Shown: positions 7,261-15,374, counted from the first letter of the stretch. The stretch is DNA of 64,000 nt from CALESS01 sp041741455 (GCA_041741455.1 JBGSJZ010000108.1:1-64000), one strand, 5' to 3'. Numbers and translations: made by a program. The notes: generated by a model from the sequence alone, not told the origin.

Positions 7261-10200
7261 TCACACCTCCTCTGCGAAGGCTTCACAGTAATAGGTCCAG
7301 GTGGGTTGATCCGGGATCATCTGGAGGAATTTGGGATCGGCGTCCGAGCCGCCAAACTCACGACGGCAGGTTACCGAAACATCGAAACTGAAGAAGAGGA
7401 TTTCCACCTCAATGGTCAGGGTGGCCTCACCCCACAAGACCGAGTGTTGATTTTCCTTCAGGTAGGTCAACTGCAGGTTGAAGGTGAGGGAGGCAGAAAT
7501 CAGACCAAGGATGGAGAGCTCACCGTGCAAGCGGATGTAACCGGTCAACTCGATCGACTCGGACATCCAATGGAAATAAACGCCGGCTTTGATCTCTACG
7601 CCGCCACTGGCAACGCCCAGGTTGATCGAAATACCCGCACCAAATTCCAGGGCAGCTTCAATTTCATCCAGACCCTTGGTGCTGATGCCGATCGCAAAAA
7701 ATCCTCCGCCACCTAGGAAGGAGACCGTCAGGCTAAAGGGACTTTGGCGTTCGCAGAAGTTGAAGCGGACATTGGCTGGTTTGGAGTCAAATGGTAATGA
7801 GAAACCGGCACCCAGGGAGACATTTTCCAAGGAGAAGATGCCCACGCTGAGAGAAGGCAATCCAAGTGAATATCCGGCTGAAATGCCGCTGGGTGTGATG
7901 GAGATATTTGGTGGATCAGAAAAGCCATTCGAAGGAATGATCTGGCGCAGTGTATTGACAAACTCGAGCGGACCACCGAACACAATGGCCTCTTCGCCAG
8001 GGTGCATATTGACAGATACATCGGCTTTTGAGCCGCTGCCGGATTTAAATTCGAGGTTGTCGAACCAGATGATGATAAACCCGAACAAATTCACTTTGAA
8101 ATTCATCAAGGAGGCGTTGGCGGTGAAGGTGGTTGCGGCGGGGTTGGCAATCGGCGAACTGATCACCCCGTGCATTTCCAACTTGGTCTGGGTGCCTGCC
8201 GGGCTGTGGATGAACAACCCGAGCGGGTCGGACTTCTTAATGACCGTATTCCAATCAAAGCGAGCTTCCAGCTTATCCGGAAGCTGCTTGCTCAACAGCT
8301 TGGGCACATCCGCGCCGATTAGTGTGGCTGCCACCTCCAACAGGTCTGCAAGCTCGATGCCGCCCAGGATTTTGGCGCCCTTAAAGAAATCGGCAGGATT
8401 GAAGGTATCATTGATGATATTTCCGAGAGCATTTTCGATGTCGTCCGGGTTGGCTGGCGGTTGGGCAGCGACTGGCCCCATTTTGCGGGACAAACCCTGG
8501 ATGGCCATACTTGGTGAGGCCAGCCCACCCATGGAATCGGTCTTTACCTGGTCGCCAAAATCGAGGCCATAAACTTCCAGAGTTTTTAAGAAAACCTCGC
8601 CGGCATTCGGCCCGGCAAAACCGGATTGTTTATAGACCTCCGGATAGGCAACCGGGACCACGGCATTCGGTTGCTGCAACAGGCGCTGGATGGCGGCAAT
8701 TCCGACCATGGCGCTTTCAATCTCCGGATAGAATTGGACTTTGCTGCGGGAAATGCCTTGAAGACCGGCAGCGGTAAAGGTCAGATTGGCGGTTGGAAGG
8801 CGGGTATCCCCCTCGGCACCAGCTTGATTCTCCGCATAACAAATAGGTGCATTGCCATAAAACGTGGTACGGCGTTGTTTATTCTTATTATTGTTTTTAT
8901 CGTTATAGCGGGCGCGAATCTCAACGAGGGTGGCCTCTTTGCCTGGCTTGTTAACCTCGACACCGACAAACAAGAGCGGCATGGCAAAGGTGGCACGCTC
9001 CCCGGCGATATCGGTCGCTGCCATTTGGAACATAAAGTCCTGGCCCTGCACGATTGGCCAGAAACATGCCCGGTTGGGAATGGACTTGGGACCCGTGTAA
9101 ATCTTACCGTTGGGATCGTCCAATTTTGAGTCTTTTGGAGCTTTCAGATTGGGCGTGGTGTGGGTAAGGATCTCGACTGAGCGGAAGGGGAAATTGCGGC
9201 CCTGGAACTGATGGCCGGCGCCGGAGTATTCCTTGATTTTCTCGCGTACCACAATGAAGAAACGCTGGCGCAAGATGGCGACCCGGCCTGTATTCGGCTC
9301 ACCTTGATCCTCAAACTTGCGCTCTGTCACCTTAATGAGGGAGGCGGAGTGGCCAAACGGCATGAGGTATCCACGGTAAACCACCCGCACATAGGCATCG
9401 CGGCCCAGGGTTGCCAGATGTTTCCATTGTTCCAGGGAAACACCGGTGGGTAGGTTGGTGTCCCAATTCCCTTCTGCATCCAGCAGCGCACCCAGAGCAG
9501 AAAGCATGAGACGTTTGGAACGCGCTGTATGTGGTACAAACGTGTTTCCATCGTCATCCTCTTCATCAAAACCTGCCATCAGCTTGACCAGCATTTGCCG
9601 GTCGAGCGCATCCAGGCTCATGAGGAAGGGCTTTTCTCCGTTGACGATGTCATTGATTTCTTGATCCGAGAACTCGTAATCGTCCGACCAAATGGCACGC
9701 AAGTTGGTCGATGAATCCGGGCCGATGCCTTTGGAGGGTTGGGTGAGTCGGGTGTGCCACAACTCTGTGCGTCCGTTGTGTTCCACAGGTTTTGTTGCAT
9801 GCCACCAACTGGAGGGGGGCACCGGGGAAACAATCAGACGGTAGGGCAGTTCCAGGGCAGTTACAGACTTAGCCGGTCTATGGGGGTACAGCAAAATCGG
9901 CAGGAATGGAAGATTCTCGATCAAGCCAATCTCGAACTTATTGATACCACCCTCGGCAAAGGCGCGACTGGCCTGTAAACTCAAGAAAGCCAATCCGAGG
10001 TCACGATTAGCACTCTCATGGAGCTTGGGATATTCCTTGCCAAGCGTAACCAGCTCCGAGAGCATGCTGGCCTGTAAGGCATCAGCCAGGCCAGCTGTCT
10101 TGCCAGCATTGATCGCCTTCACCGATTGCTTAGCGAGACGGCTGGCGGCTTTCTCGAGGGCCTGGGTCAGACTAGGATCGCCAAGTGCAGAAGAGAGAGT

Positions 10201-10917
10201 ATCTGATGCACTGCTCCAGGCCTCCGATTGGACCAAGCCAGCCAACCACGCCTTGTTGAAATGGGTGCCTTCGACGAGTAAATCGCCGAATGAACGGCCT
10301 GGCTCAGGAACGGCATTGACGTCCAGTCGCATTTTCCAGCGCCGGCAGGCATCCAGCACGGCTTCGGCGGTGAGGTCCACTGAGAGTACATCCGCTGGCA
10401 TGATGAAGGCGATGCGGCTGCGACCGGCCATGCGAATTTTGGCAAAGGGCAATGCGCCATGAACTTCAGCGTCCGAGACCGGCACATTTTTGTCCTTGAC
10501 TGAACTTGACTCGGGGAATTTTTCTCCGGGGGGGACATTGGAAACTTCGGGTCCTGTGGCATCCAGGAAGGCTTGCTCACCGAAGCTCTGAGGCGGCAAT
10601 TCCATAATGATAGTGGCCAAGGTGTTCGGATGTTCGCGCACCAACTTCGGCACACCATCCTCCAACACTGGTTTGAGATTTTCCAGGATGAAATCGCAGA
10701 CGACCAGATCATCCGGACGAATTAAGGTGAGGCGAAATTCGAGCGGATGCAATTCGAAAATCCCATCCCAAACTTTTCCCAGGTTCAGCATGGGCTTTCT
10801 GGTGACCTCAGGTTTTGGTTTCGTTGGAGTGGGTACGAGTTTTGATCTTCGCTGGGTGGGTGTAACTTCCAGCTTTGGTAGAGCCCGGGTGGGCTTAGGC
10901 TTGGGCGGGATGACCAT
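7261..10917 (-). CDS. Giant beta-rich protein of unknown function, first gene of two-gene operon
   Basis: A 1,218-residue protein. ATG 10917 is chosen for GGAGG 5 nt upstream; the in-frame TTG at 10929 lies in that site. Residues 1-45 are a basic, Pro-rich, probably disordered tail (MVIPPKPKPTRALPKLEV). A central motif near 355-390 reads LELPYRLIVSPVPPSSWW ... GRTELWHTRLTQP. From about residue 860 to the end the sequence is long alternating hydrophobic strands with many Gly (SLGLPSLSVGIFSLENVSLG, FLGGGGFFAIGI, LTGYIRLHGELSILGLISAS), suggesting an extended amphipathic beta structure. There is no signal peptide or clear transmembrane helix. I recall similar proteins only as uncharacterised ones and cannot assign a function. 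It is always paired here with the 1,430-residue gene by tight coupling. Confidence 0.85.
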   Translation of the reverse strand: MVIPPKPKPTRALPKLEVTPTQRRSKLVPTPTKPKPEVTRKPMLNLGKVWDGIFELHPLEFRLTLIRPDDLVVCDFILENLKPVLEDGVPKLVREHPNTLATIIMELPPQSFGEQAFLDATGPEVSNVPPGEKFPESSSVKDKNVPVSDAEVHGALPFAKIRMAGRSRIAFIMPADVLSVDLTAEAVLDACRRWKMRLDVNAVPEPGRSFGDLLVEGTHFNKAWLAGLVQSEAWSSASDTLSSALGDPSLTQALEKAASRLAKQSVKAINAGKTAGLADALQASMLSELVTLGKEYPKLHESANRDLGLAFLSLQASRAFAEGGINKFEIGLIENLPFLPILLYPHRPAKSVTALELPYRLIVSPVPPSSWWHATKPVEHNGRTELWHTRLTQPSKGIGPDSSTNLRAIWSDDYEFSDQEINDIVNGEKPFLMSLDALDRQMLVKLMAGFDEEDDDGNTFVPHTARSKRLMLSALGALLDAEGNWDTNLPTGVSLEQWKHLATLGRDAYVRVVYRGYLMPFGHSASLIKVTERKFEDQGEPNTGRVAILRQRFFIVVREKIKEYSGAGHQFQGRNFPFRSVEILTHTTPNLKAPKDSKLDDPNGKIYTGPKSIPNRACFWPIVQGQDFMFQMAATDIAGERATFAMPLLFVGVEVNKPGKEATLVEIRARYNDKNNNKNKQRRTTFYGNAPICYAENQAGAEGDTRLPTANLTFTAAGLQGISRSKVQFYPEIESAMVGIAAIQRLLQQPNAVVPVAYPEVYKQSGFAGPNAGEVFLKTLEVYGLDFGDQVKTDSMGGLASPSMAIQGLSRKMGPVAAQPPANPDDIENALGNIINDTFNPADFFKGAKILGGIELADLLEVAATLIGADVPKLLSKQLPDKLEARFDWNTVIKKSDPLGLFIHSPAGTQTKLEMHGVISSPIANPAATTFTANASLMNFKVNLFGFIIIWFDNLEFKSGSGSKADVSVNMHPGEEAIVFGGPLEFVNTLRQIIPSNGFSDPPNISITPSGISAGYSLGLPSLSVGIFSLENVSLGAGFSLPFDSKPANVRFNFCERQSPFSLTVSFLGGGGFFAIGISTKGLDEIEAALEFGAGISINLGVASGGVEIKAGVYFHWMSESIELTGYIRLHGELSILGLISASLTFNLQLTYLKENQHSVLWGEATLTIEVEILFFSFDVSVTCRREFGGSDADPKFLQMIPDQPTWTYYCEAFAEEV

Positions 10918-11021
10918 CGTTTCCTCCAATCCAGTAGAATGGTTGGAGGGGGTGACGGATCAAAGGCGCCAACCAAGAAGAATCCTCAACGCAGCAATGA
11001 ATGAAAAGTTATGCAGCTAGA

Positions 11022-11034
11022 GGACATACTGTCC
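11022..11034. promoter_or_regulatory. Short dyad in the giant-operon leader
   Basis: GGACA-TAC-TGTCC is a perfect 5-bp dyad, about 105 bp before the start codon of the first giant gene and downstream of its predicted promoter. It shares the GACA/TGTC core with the dyads at 11057-11081 and 1332-1353. Confidence 0.35.
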
Positions 11035-11056
11035 GGAATTAATCATGGACCGATCT

Positions 11057-11081
11057 TATTTGTCCAGAGGATTGACAAATA
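11057..11081. promoter_or_regulatory. Operator-like palindrome of the giant-protein operon
   Basis: TATTTGTC (11057-11064) and GACAAATA (11074-11081) are perfect complements around 9 nt. They lie 8 bp downstream of the -10 box on the minus strand, at the expected transcription start. Together with bases 11082-11083 the right arm reads GACAAATACA, as in the palindrome at 1332-1353. Confidence 0.55.
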
Positions 11082-11088
11082 CAAGCAT

Positions 11089-11117
11089 ACTATAGCATCT
11101 TGTATATACCTTTTCAA
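11089..11117 (-). promoter_or_regulatory. Sigma-70-type promoter of the giant-protein operon
   Basis: On the minus strand TTGAAA (11117-11112), a 17-bp spacer and TATAGT (11094-11089). It predicts a leader of about 165 nt before ATG 10917. Confidence 0.65.
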
Positions 11118-11223
11118 GCAGAGATTCTCTGAGGAGCGGGGATTCTAGCGACTAGCTGAGGGAAAAATGGAATCCACAAATGGGTACAGGTTCTCGATTC
11201 GGCCTGGAATCGCATATTCCTTA

Positions 11224-11251
11224 TTGAATTTGTTTCCTGGCGTGCTATGAT
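11224..11251 (+). promoter_or_regulatory. Sigma-70-type promoter of the small membrane protein gene
   Basis: TTGAAT (11224-11229), a 16-bp spacer and TATGAT (11246-11251), placed 27 bp before ATG 11278. It is divergent from the giant-operon promoter about 110 bp away. Confidence 0.6.
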
Positions 11252-11277
11252 GGTTTTAATAGACCAAGGAGGAAGAC

Positions 11278-11475
11278 ATGACAGGGAAAAAGATCGGGTT
11301 GGTGTGGATGGTAAGTGGTGTGTTGATCATCCTCTTGTCGCTGGGTGCGGACCTGATTGGGATTGGCAGTGACACAGGGATCGGCTGGAAACAACTGCTT
11401 GGGGCAGGGGTCGGGGTAGTAGCTTTTCTGGTTGGTTTTTGGTTGAGCCGGGCCAAGTCAGAGGGGAAGAAATAG
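11278..11475 (+). CDS. Small two-helix membrane protein
   Basis: A 65-residue protein. AAGGAGG lies 5 nt before the ATG, one of the strongest ribosome binding sites in the window, so the gene is very likely real. Residues 8-28 (LVWMVSGVLIILLSLGADLIG) and 38-56 (LLGAGVGVVAFLVGFWLS) are transmembrane segments. Both ends are basic (MTGKK, RAKSEGKK). No domain is recognised. It sits between the giant operon and mtnA with its own promoter. It may be a housekeeping hypothetical rather than part of the giant-protein unit. Confidence 0.8.
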   Translation: MTGKKIGLVWMVSGVLIILLSLGADLIGIGSDTGIGWKQLLGAGVGVVAFLVGFWLSRAKSEGKK

Positions 11476-11530
11476 TTCGCAAATCATGAGCGATGTCAAC
11501 GGATGAGGTTGATTGTAAGAACGCTGCCTC

Positions 11531-11564
11531 ACCGTAGAGACGTTGCATGTAACGTCTCTACGGT
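11531..11564. repeat. Family A palindromic repeat, copy 4
   Basis: ACCGTAGAGACGTT, centre GCATGT, then AACGTCTCTACGGT: a 14-bp perfect inverted repeat, the best-preserved copy. It lies 56 bp after the small membrane protein gene, and family B copy 3 follows. Confidence 0.9.
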
Positions 11565-11636
11565 GATTGATTTGGGGTGGTATGCCGGGGAAGAAAAGTC
11601 ATTCATGTGTGAAAAGCCAGGTTTTCCCCTCGTTGC

Positions 11637-11692
11637 GGGCGGGTCTAGATGTGGAATGGGTTTGACTCAAGTTTGCACAGACCCGCCCTTAC
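11637..11692. repeat. Family B repeat, copy 3
   Basis: GGGCGGGTCT (11637-11646) and AGACCCGCCC (11679-11688) are perfect 10-bp complements around 32 nt. The internal GGGTTTGACT and the TTTGCACAGACCCGCCCTTAC end match copy 1. It lies just beyond the 3' end of mtnA. Confidence 0.8.
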
Positions 11693-11710
11693 ACCGTCGC
11701 CCTGACAAAG

Positions 11711-12757
11711 TCAGGGCTGGTGCATTGCTTTTGGTAGGTTGGTGGTGAAGGGGGGATGGACGACGCCGTTTTCGGTGATGATGGCGGTGATGTATTCGGC
11801 GGGGGTGACGTCGAAAGCGGGGTTGAAGACGGGAGTGCCCAATGGGGCGATCGGGAACCCCTCTATATGTGTAATCTCTTCAGCCTCGCGCTCCTCGATC
11901 TGGATCTCGGCGCCGCTCTGGATCGACAGGTCGATGGTGCTGGTGGGGCCGACGATATAGAAGGGGATGCCATGGGCGCGGGCAGCCAGGGCCAGGTTGA
12001 AGGTGCCGATCTTGTTGGCCGTGTCGCCGTTGGCGGCGATGCGGTCGCAGCCGACGGTCACCAGGTCGACCTGGCGGGTGCGCATGATGTGGGCGGAAGC
12101 ACCATCCACCACCAGAGCAAAGGGGATGCCAAGTTGCCCCAACTCCCAGGCGGTCAGGCGAGCGCCTTGCAGTCGCGGCCGGGTTTCATCGACGTAGACG
12201 AAGACCTGCCGGCCGGCCTCGTGGGCGGTGCGGATGACGCCGAGGGCGGTGCCGTAATCGACGGTCGCCAGCGCACCGGTGTTACAGTGGTGGTAAAAGA
12301 CGGCCTTCTGGGGGATGAGTGACAAGGCGTTCTGACCGATGCGCCGGTTGGTCTCGACATCTTCGGCGGCCATGCGCTCGGCTTCGGCCAGGATCAGGTC
12401 ACGCCAATCGAAGGCAGGCAGGGAGATATTGGCCGCCGCCAGGCGCATGATACGCTCAATCGCCCAGGCCAGGTTGACGGCAGTTGGGCGAGCCTGGCGC
12501 AGTATTTCCGCTGAAGCCGCCAGATCTGCTAAAGGAGTTGAACTGCGTGTAGCCACAATGTGATGGGCAGCGAGGGCCAGGCCATAGGCAGCGGTCACGC
12601 CGATGGCAGGTGCGCCACGGACGGTCATATTGCGAATGGCTTCAGCAATTTCCTCAACCGTTGAGAGGTCCACATAGGCCAATTGATGTGGCAGGCGGCG
12701 TTGATCGAGCAGGCGCAGACAATTGCCTTGCCAGGAGAGGGTTTGGTAAGCCGGCAT
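11711..12757 (-). CDS. mtnA: S-methyl-5-thioribose-1-phosphate isomerase
   Basis: 348 residues, the normal length for MtnA. It converts 5-methylthioribose 1-phosphate to the ribulose form in methionine salvage. Diagnostic motifs are RGAPAIG (47-53), HHCNTGALAT with the catalytic Cys near 157, ETRPRLQGARLTAWEL, and GCDRIAANGD with the catalytic Asp near 236, followed by NKIGTFNLA. The start at 12757 overlaps the stop of the zinc-ribbon gene (TAATG), so the two are coupled. Longer starts would run deep into that gene. Its substrate is made by MTA phosphorylase; mtnP is at 58346-59212, far from here. Confidence 0.95.
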   Translation of the reverse strand: MPAYQTLSWQGNCLRLLDQRRLPHQLAYVDLSTVEEIAEAIRNMTVRGAPAIGVTAAYGLALAAHHIVATRSSTPLADLAASAEILRQARPTAVNLAWAIERIMRLAAANISLPAFDWRDLILAEAERMAAEDVETNRRIGQNALSLIPQKAVFYHHCNTGALATVDYGTALGVIRTAHEAGRQVFVYVDETRPRLQGARLTAWELGQLGIPFALVVDGASAHIMRTRQVDLVTVGCDRIAANGDTANKIGTFNLALAARAHGIPFYIVGPTSTIDLSIQSGAEIQIEEREAEEITHIEGFPIAPLGTPVFNPAFDVTPAEYITAIITENGVVHPPFTTNLPKAMHQP

Positions 12758-13185
12758 TAAAGTTGCATGAACCAATTGACGGCAACGGCCGTCAGGGCCA
12801 CGCAGGAAACGCACATGAGGACCAGGAGAATGATGAGAACCCAGAGCCACTTGCCGAGAGAATTGGTGGTTTTCTTGACTTTGGCGACCGTGTCTGCCGG
12901 GGGCTCAAAGCGGGCGTAAGGTGATTCCTTGTCCACCGGCGCTGGCATGGAGGCCGGCGGTTGGGCGGCTGGAATCACTTCATCCGGGATGACGGGTTCG
13001 GGGATTTCCGGCTCCAGGGAGGGAATGTACTCCTTGGGCTTGCCGGCGCCGGGCCTTAGCTCGGGAGAGGCTTGTGAGAGGTCCACGTCAAAATCCCGGC
13101 CACAAAATGGACAGGAAACGTGGTTGGTGTCATTTGTCAGGGAAATCGACGCGCCACAGGCGGGACAACTGGTTGAGAATTGCAT
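12757..13185 (-). CDS. Zinc-ribbon protein with C-terminal membrane anchor
   Basis: 142 residues. The N-terminus has two CxxC knuckles, CPAC and CPFC, about 17 residues apart (zinc ribbon). A Pro/Glu-rich linker of about 60 residues follows. The C-terminus is one transmembrane helix (KWLWVLIILLVLMCVSCVAL, about 113-132) with an amphipathic end. AGGAG precedes the ATG. This layout is common in small bacterial membrane proteins of unknown role. Its last base is shared with the mtnA start. Any functional link to methionine salvage is unproven. Confidence 0.8.
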   Translation of the reverse strand: MQFSTSCPACGASISLTNDTNHVSCPFCGRDFDVDLSQASPELRPGAGKPKEYIPSLEPEIPEPVIPDEVIPAAQPPASMPAPVDKESPYARFEPPADTVAKVKKTTNSLGKWLWVLIILLVLMCVSCVALTAVAVNWFMQL

Positions 13186-13206
13186 GATGGTCTCCTATCT
13201 CGAGTT

Positions 13207-13259
13207 CTGTCATCCTGAGGATCAAGGCTGAGACCCTTCGCTGGAGCTCAGGGAGACAG
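13207..13259. repeat. Imperfect palindromic repeat of the GTCATCCTGAG type
   Basis: CTGTC..CCTGAG at the left and CTCAGG..GACAG at the right form an imperfect dyad around CCTTCGCTGGAG. TGTCATCCTGAG...ACCCTTCG resembles a dispersed repeat common in many bacterial genomes. Only this copy is seen in the window. Confidence 0.5.
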
Positions 13260-13270
13260 GCTCGGTTTGT

Positions 13271-13292
13271 ATGGTTGGTGACGACCAACCAT
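13271..13292. repeat. Perfect hairpin after the DUF6159 gene
   Basis: ATGGTTGGT-GACG-ACCAACCAT, a 9-bp perfect stem with a 4-nt loop. It lies 18 bp beyond the 3' end of the DUF6159 gene on the minus strand. There is no T-run, so it may be an RNA-stability hairpin between genes of one transcript rather than a terminator. Confidence 0.5.
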
Positions 13293-13309
13293 ATTATTGT
13301 GGAAGAATC

Positions 13310-14140
13310 TCACTCCTGGCGGAAGGCCTGCTGCACCAGGTTTTCATCAAAGAAGCCGGAGGACTTGCCGGTCGTGGCGTACTGATAGACGGCGGCGGTA
13401 TAAATTCCATTCAGGGTGGATTGGATCAGGCTGAGGATTACCAGGGCAAACACCATAAGTGCAGCCATGACAATGATTGCCCAGGTGGATTGAATATAGA
13501 CGACGACCAACCAAACGATGGGGATGAAGAGCAAGATCATCAGGAAGAATACCAGGCCGAAGACTGCACCAATACCCAGGTTGCCGATGATCTGCTCGCC
13601 CCAACTCTTGCGCAGGTGAGAAACGCTGCGCTTAATGGCTTCGATTGGGCCAACACCTTCCACCGCCAGGACGGGCACCACCAGGAAGGTTGCAATATTC
13701 CAGGCCAGACCAAAGATGGAGGAGACGATCCGGCCGAGGTTACCCTTGCGCGAGAGCGCCCGCAGGATCAAGCCGACTGTGGCGGCGATAGCGGCATAAC
13801 CCAGGATGGCGCCGAAACGACTTAAGGCGATGCGGAAGCCATCCTTGAGGGTCGGATCGCCACCCTGTAAACGGATCATGGCAGCACCCACCAGGGCGGT
13901 GTTGAAGAAGAAGATCACGGTATATTGAGCCAGGTAATACAGGAAGAGAACAACATAGCTGATCACACCCAGGCCGGATTCCTCGAAAATTCCGGCAAAC
14001 AGCGAGGGGATGAAAAAGGTAATAGTGACGAAGACCAGGCTAATGGAGGAAATGATCGGGAAGATCATTAATTCCTTATCGGCTTTGATGACCCGGAAAC
14101 TGGCTTTGACCAGTTCCCAACTGGATTGGATTTTGTTCAT
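13310..14140 (-). CDS. DUF6159 family membrane protein
   Basis: 276 residues. The start MNKIQSSWELVKASFRVIKADKELMIFP matches my memory of the DUF6159 opening (SWELVKAS..VL..DKEL..FP). About six transmembrane segments follow, including ISLVFVTITFFIPSLF, a long run near residues 65-85, and paired helices near 205-260. The family has no known function. GGAG lies 7 nt before the ATG. It is the first gene of a run with the zinc-ribbon gene and mtnA, separated from the former by 124 bp with two palindromes. Confidence 0.8.
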   Translation of the reverse strand: MNKIQSSWELVKASFRVIKADKELMIFPIISSISLVFVTITFFIPSLFAGIFEESGLGVISYVVLFLYYLAQYTVIFFFNTALVGAAMIRLQGGDPTLKDGFRIALSRFGAILGYAAIAATVGLILRALSRKGNLGRIVSSIFGLAWNIATFLVVPVLAVEGVGPIEAIKRSVSHLRKSWGEQIIGNLGIGAVFGLVFFLMILLFIPIVWLVVVYIQSTWAIIVMAALMVFALVILSLIQSTLNGIYTAAVYQYATTGKSSGFFDENLVQQAFRQE

Positions 14141-14508
14141 GAAGGTTTCTCCTTATTGATGTTTGTGATTCAAACCTGGCCGGTAGCCAAAAAATCGTTC
14201 GCCAAAGGCGCACTTCGTGTGTGTGACCCATACCTCCGGGTATGCAAGCAGCCATTTTGTTTTTAAAAACCTACACCACAGATCACACAGATTATCACAG
14301 ATAATGCCCATTTAATCAAAAATTGTTTGAAAATAAACCTTCCCTCTCATACATCGATTTCGGTAAAAACTATCCGCACAGGATTGCAGATCGATTTATT
14401 AAGGTTACTGGCCGACTGCCTGGATTGCATGGACCAATAAAGGCTGTTTGCACCTGAGCAATTTTCTCCATGATTTAATATACGATCTAAAATGGCACAG
14501 GTTGCAGG
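14141..14508. other. Gap between the proC and DUF6159 genes
   Basis: No gene is supported. A small hairpin CATACC-TCCG-GGTATG lies at 14229-14244. An AT-rich tract around 14270-14400 (ACAGATCACACAGATTATC and similar) probably holds the promoter for the DUF6159 gene on the minus strand, but no single box pair stands out. Confidence 0.5.
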
Positions 14509-15360
14509 TCAGTCGGTATTTTTGCGTTCGGGATCGCGGCCCTGGCGATCCTTGCCGAGTTCTTGAGAGCGTTCGTAGGCAGCCCAAACAGCGCGTGAGA
14601 TAGCCGTGCGAAAACCGGCTTTCTCAAGGTAATATAGGGCAGCTGCGGAGGTTCCACCCGGGGAGGTGACCTGGTTGCGCAGGGCAGCCGGGTGCAATTT
14701 TTGCTGGGAGTAATATTCCACCGAGCCGCGCAAGGTTTGTAGGACCAGTTGTTCAGCAATGCGGCGGGGAAAACCGAGGTGAACCCCGGAATCGATCAGG
14801 GCCTCCAGGAACATGAAGACATAGGCCGGGCCGGTGCCTGAGAGGGCGGTGGCCATATCCAGGTAGCTCTCCTCCTCCACCTGGATCTCCGAGCCGAGGG
14901 CGGCCAGGATGCGGCGGGCCAGCTCGAACTGATCGGCTGAAACGGCAGCCGAGCCGATCCAGACGCTGATGCCCTGGCCAATTTGGGCTGGGGTGTTGGG
15001 CATGGCCCGCACCACAGCCGGGTGCGCCAGGCCTTTGGAAAGTAAATCCAGCGTGGCGCCGGCCACGATCGACAGCACCACTGCCGCTTGCGGGATCCTG
15101 CCCTGCAAGCCGGCCAGGACTTTCTCCAGCTTTTGCGGCTTGACGCACAGGATGACCACATCGGCCGCGTCGACAGCGGAGGTATTATCGGTGATGGGTT
15201 GGATGCCATAGCGGTCAGAAAGGTCGGCGGCGCGTTCCGGGCGCGGGCCACTGGCCAGGATGGAGGCCGGCGGGGTGACCTGGTTGCGCAGCAAACCGGC
15301 GATGATGGCTTCGCCCATCGCCCCAGAACCGATCAGGCCAATTCGTGGGTTTGAAATCAT
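14509..15360 (-). CDS. proC: Pyrroline-5-carboxylate reductase
   Basis: 283 residues. It performs the last step of proline synthesis, NAD(P)H-dependent reduction of 1-pyrroline-5-carboxylate. The Rossmann loop is IGLIGSGAMGEAI (7-19). ILCVKPQ follows near residue 70 and AMPNTPAQIGQG near 120. The C-terminal dimer domain includes LSGTGPAYVFMF and TSPGGTSAAALYYLE. The protein has a slightly longer polar tail than usual. AGAAAG upstream of the ATG is a weak ribosome binding site. It follows the methyltransferase gene by 14 bp on the same strand. Confidence 0.96.
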   Translation of the reverse strand: MISNPRIGLIGSGAMGEAIIAGLLRNQVTPPASILASGPRPERAADLSDRYGIQPITDNTSAVDAADVVILCVKPQKLEKVLAGLQGRIPQAAVVLSIVAGATLDLLSKGLAHPAVVRAMPNTPAQIGQGISVWIGSAAVSADQFELARRILAALGSEIQVEEESYLDMATALSGTGPAYVFMFLEALIDSGVHLGFPRRIAEQLVLQTLRGSVEYYSQQKLHPAALRNQVTSPGGTSAAALYYLEKAGFRTAISRAVWAAYERSQELGKDRQGRDPERKNTD

Positions 15361-15374
15361 GGGAAGATTACTTT

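Noticed and set aside
7589..8572. A 327-codon open frame on the plus strand inside the first giant gene, and several smaller ones (3087-3698, 3726-4259, 4332-4847)
   Set aside because: They lie opposite the giant genes, lack ribosome binding sites and have unnatural Ser/Arg/Pro-rich composition; the minus-strand frames are continuous, coupled and have strong start sites.
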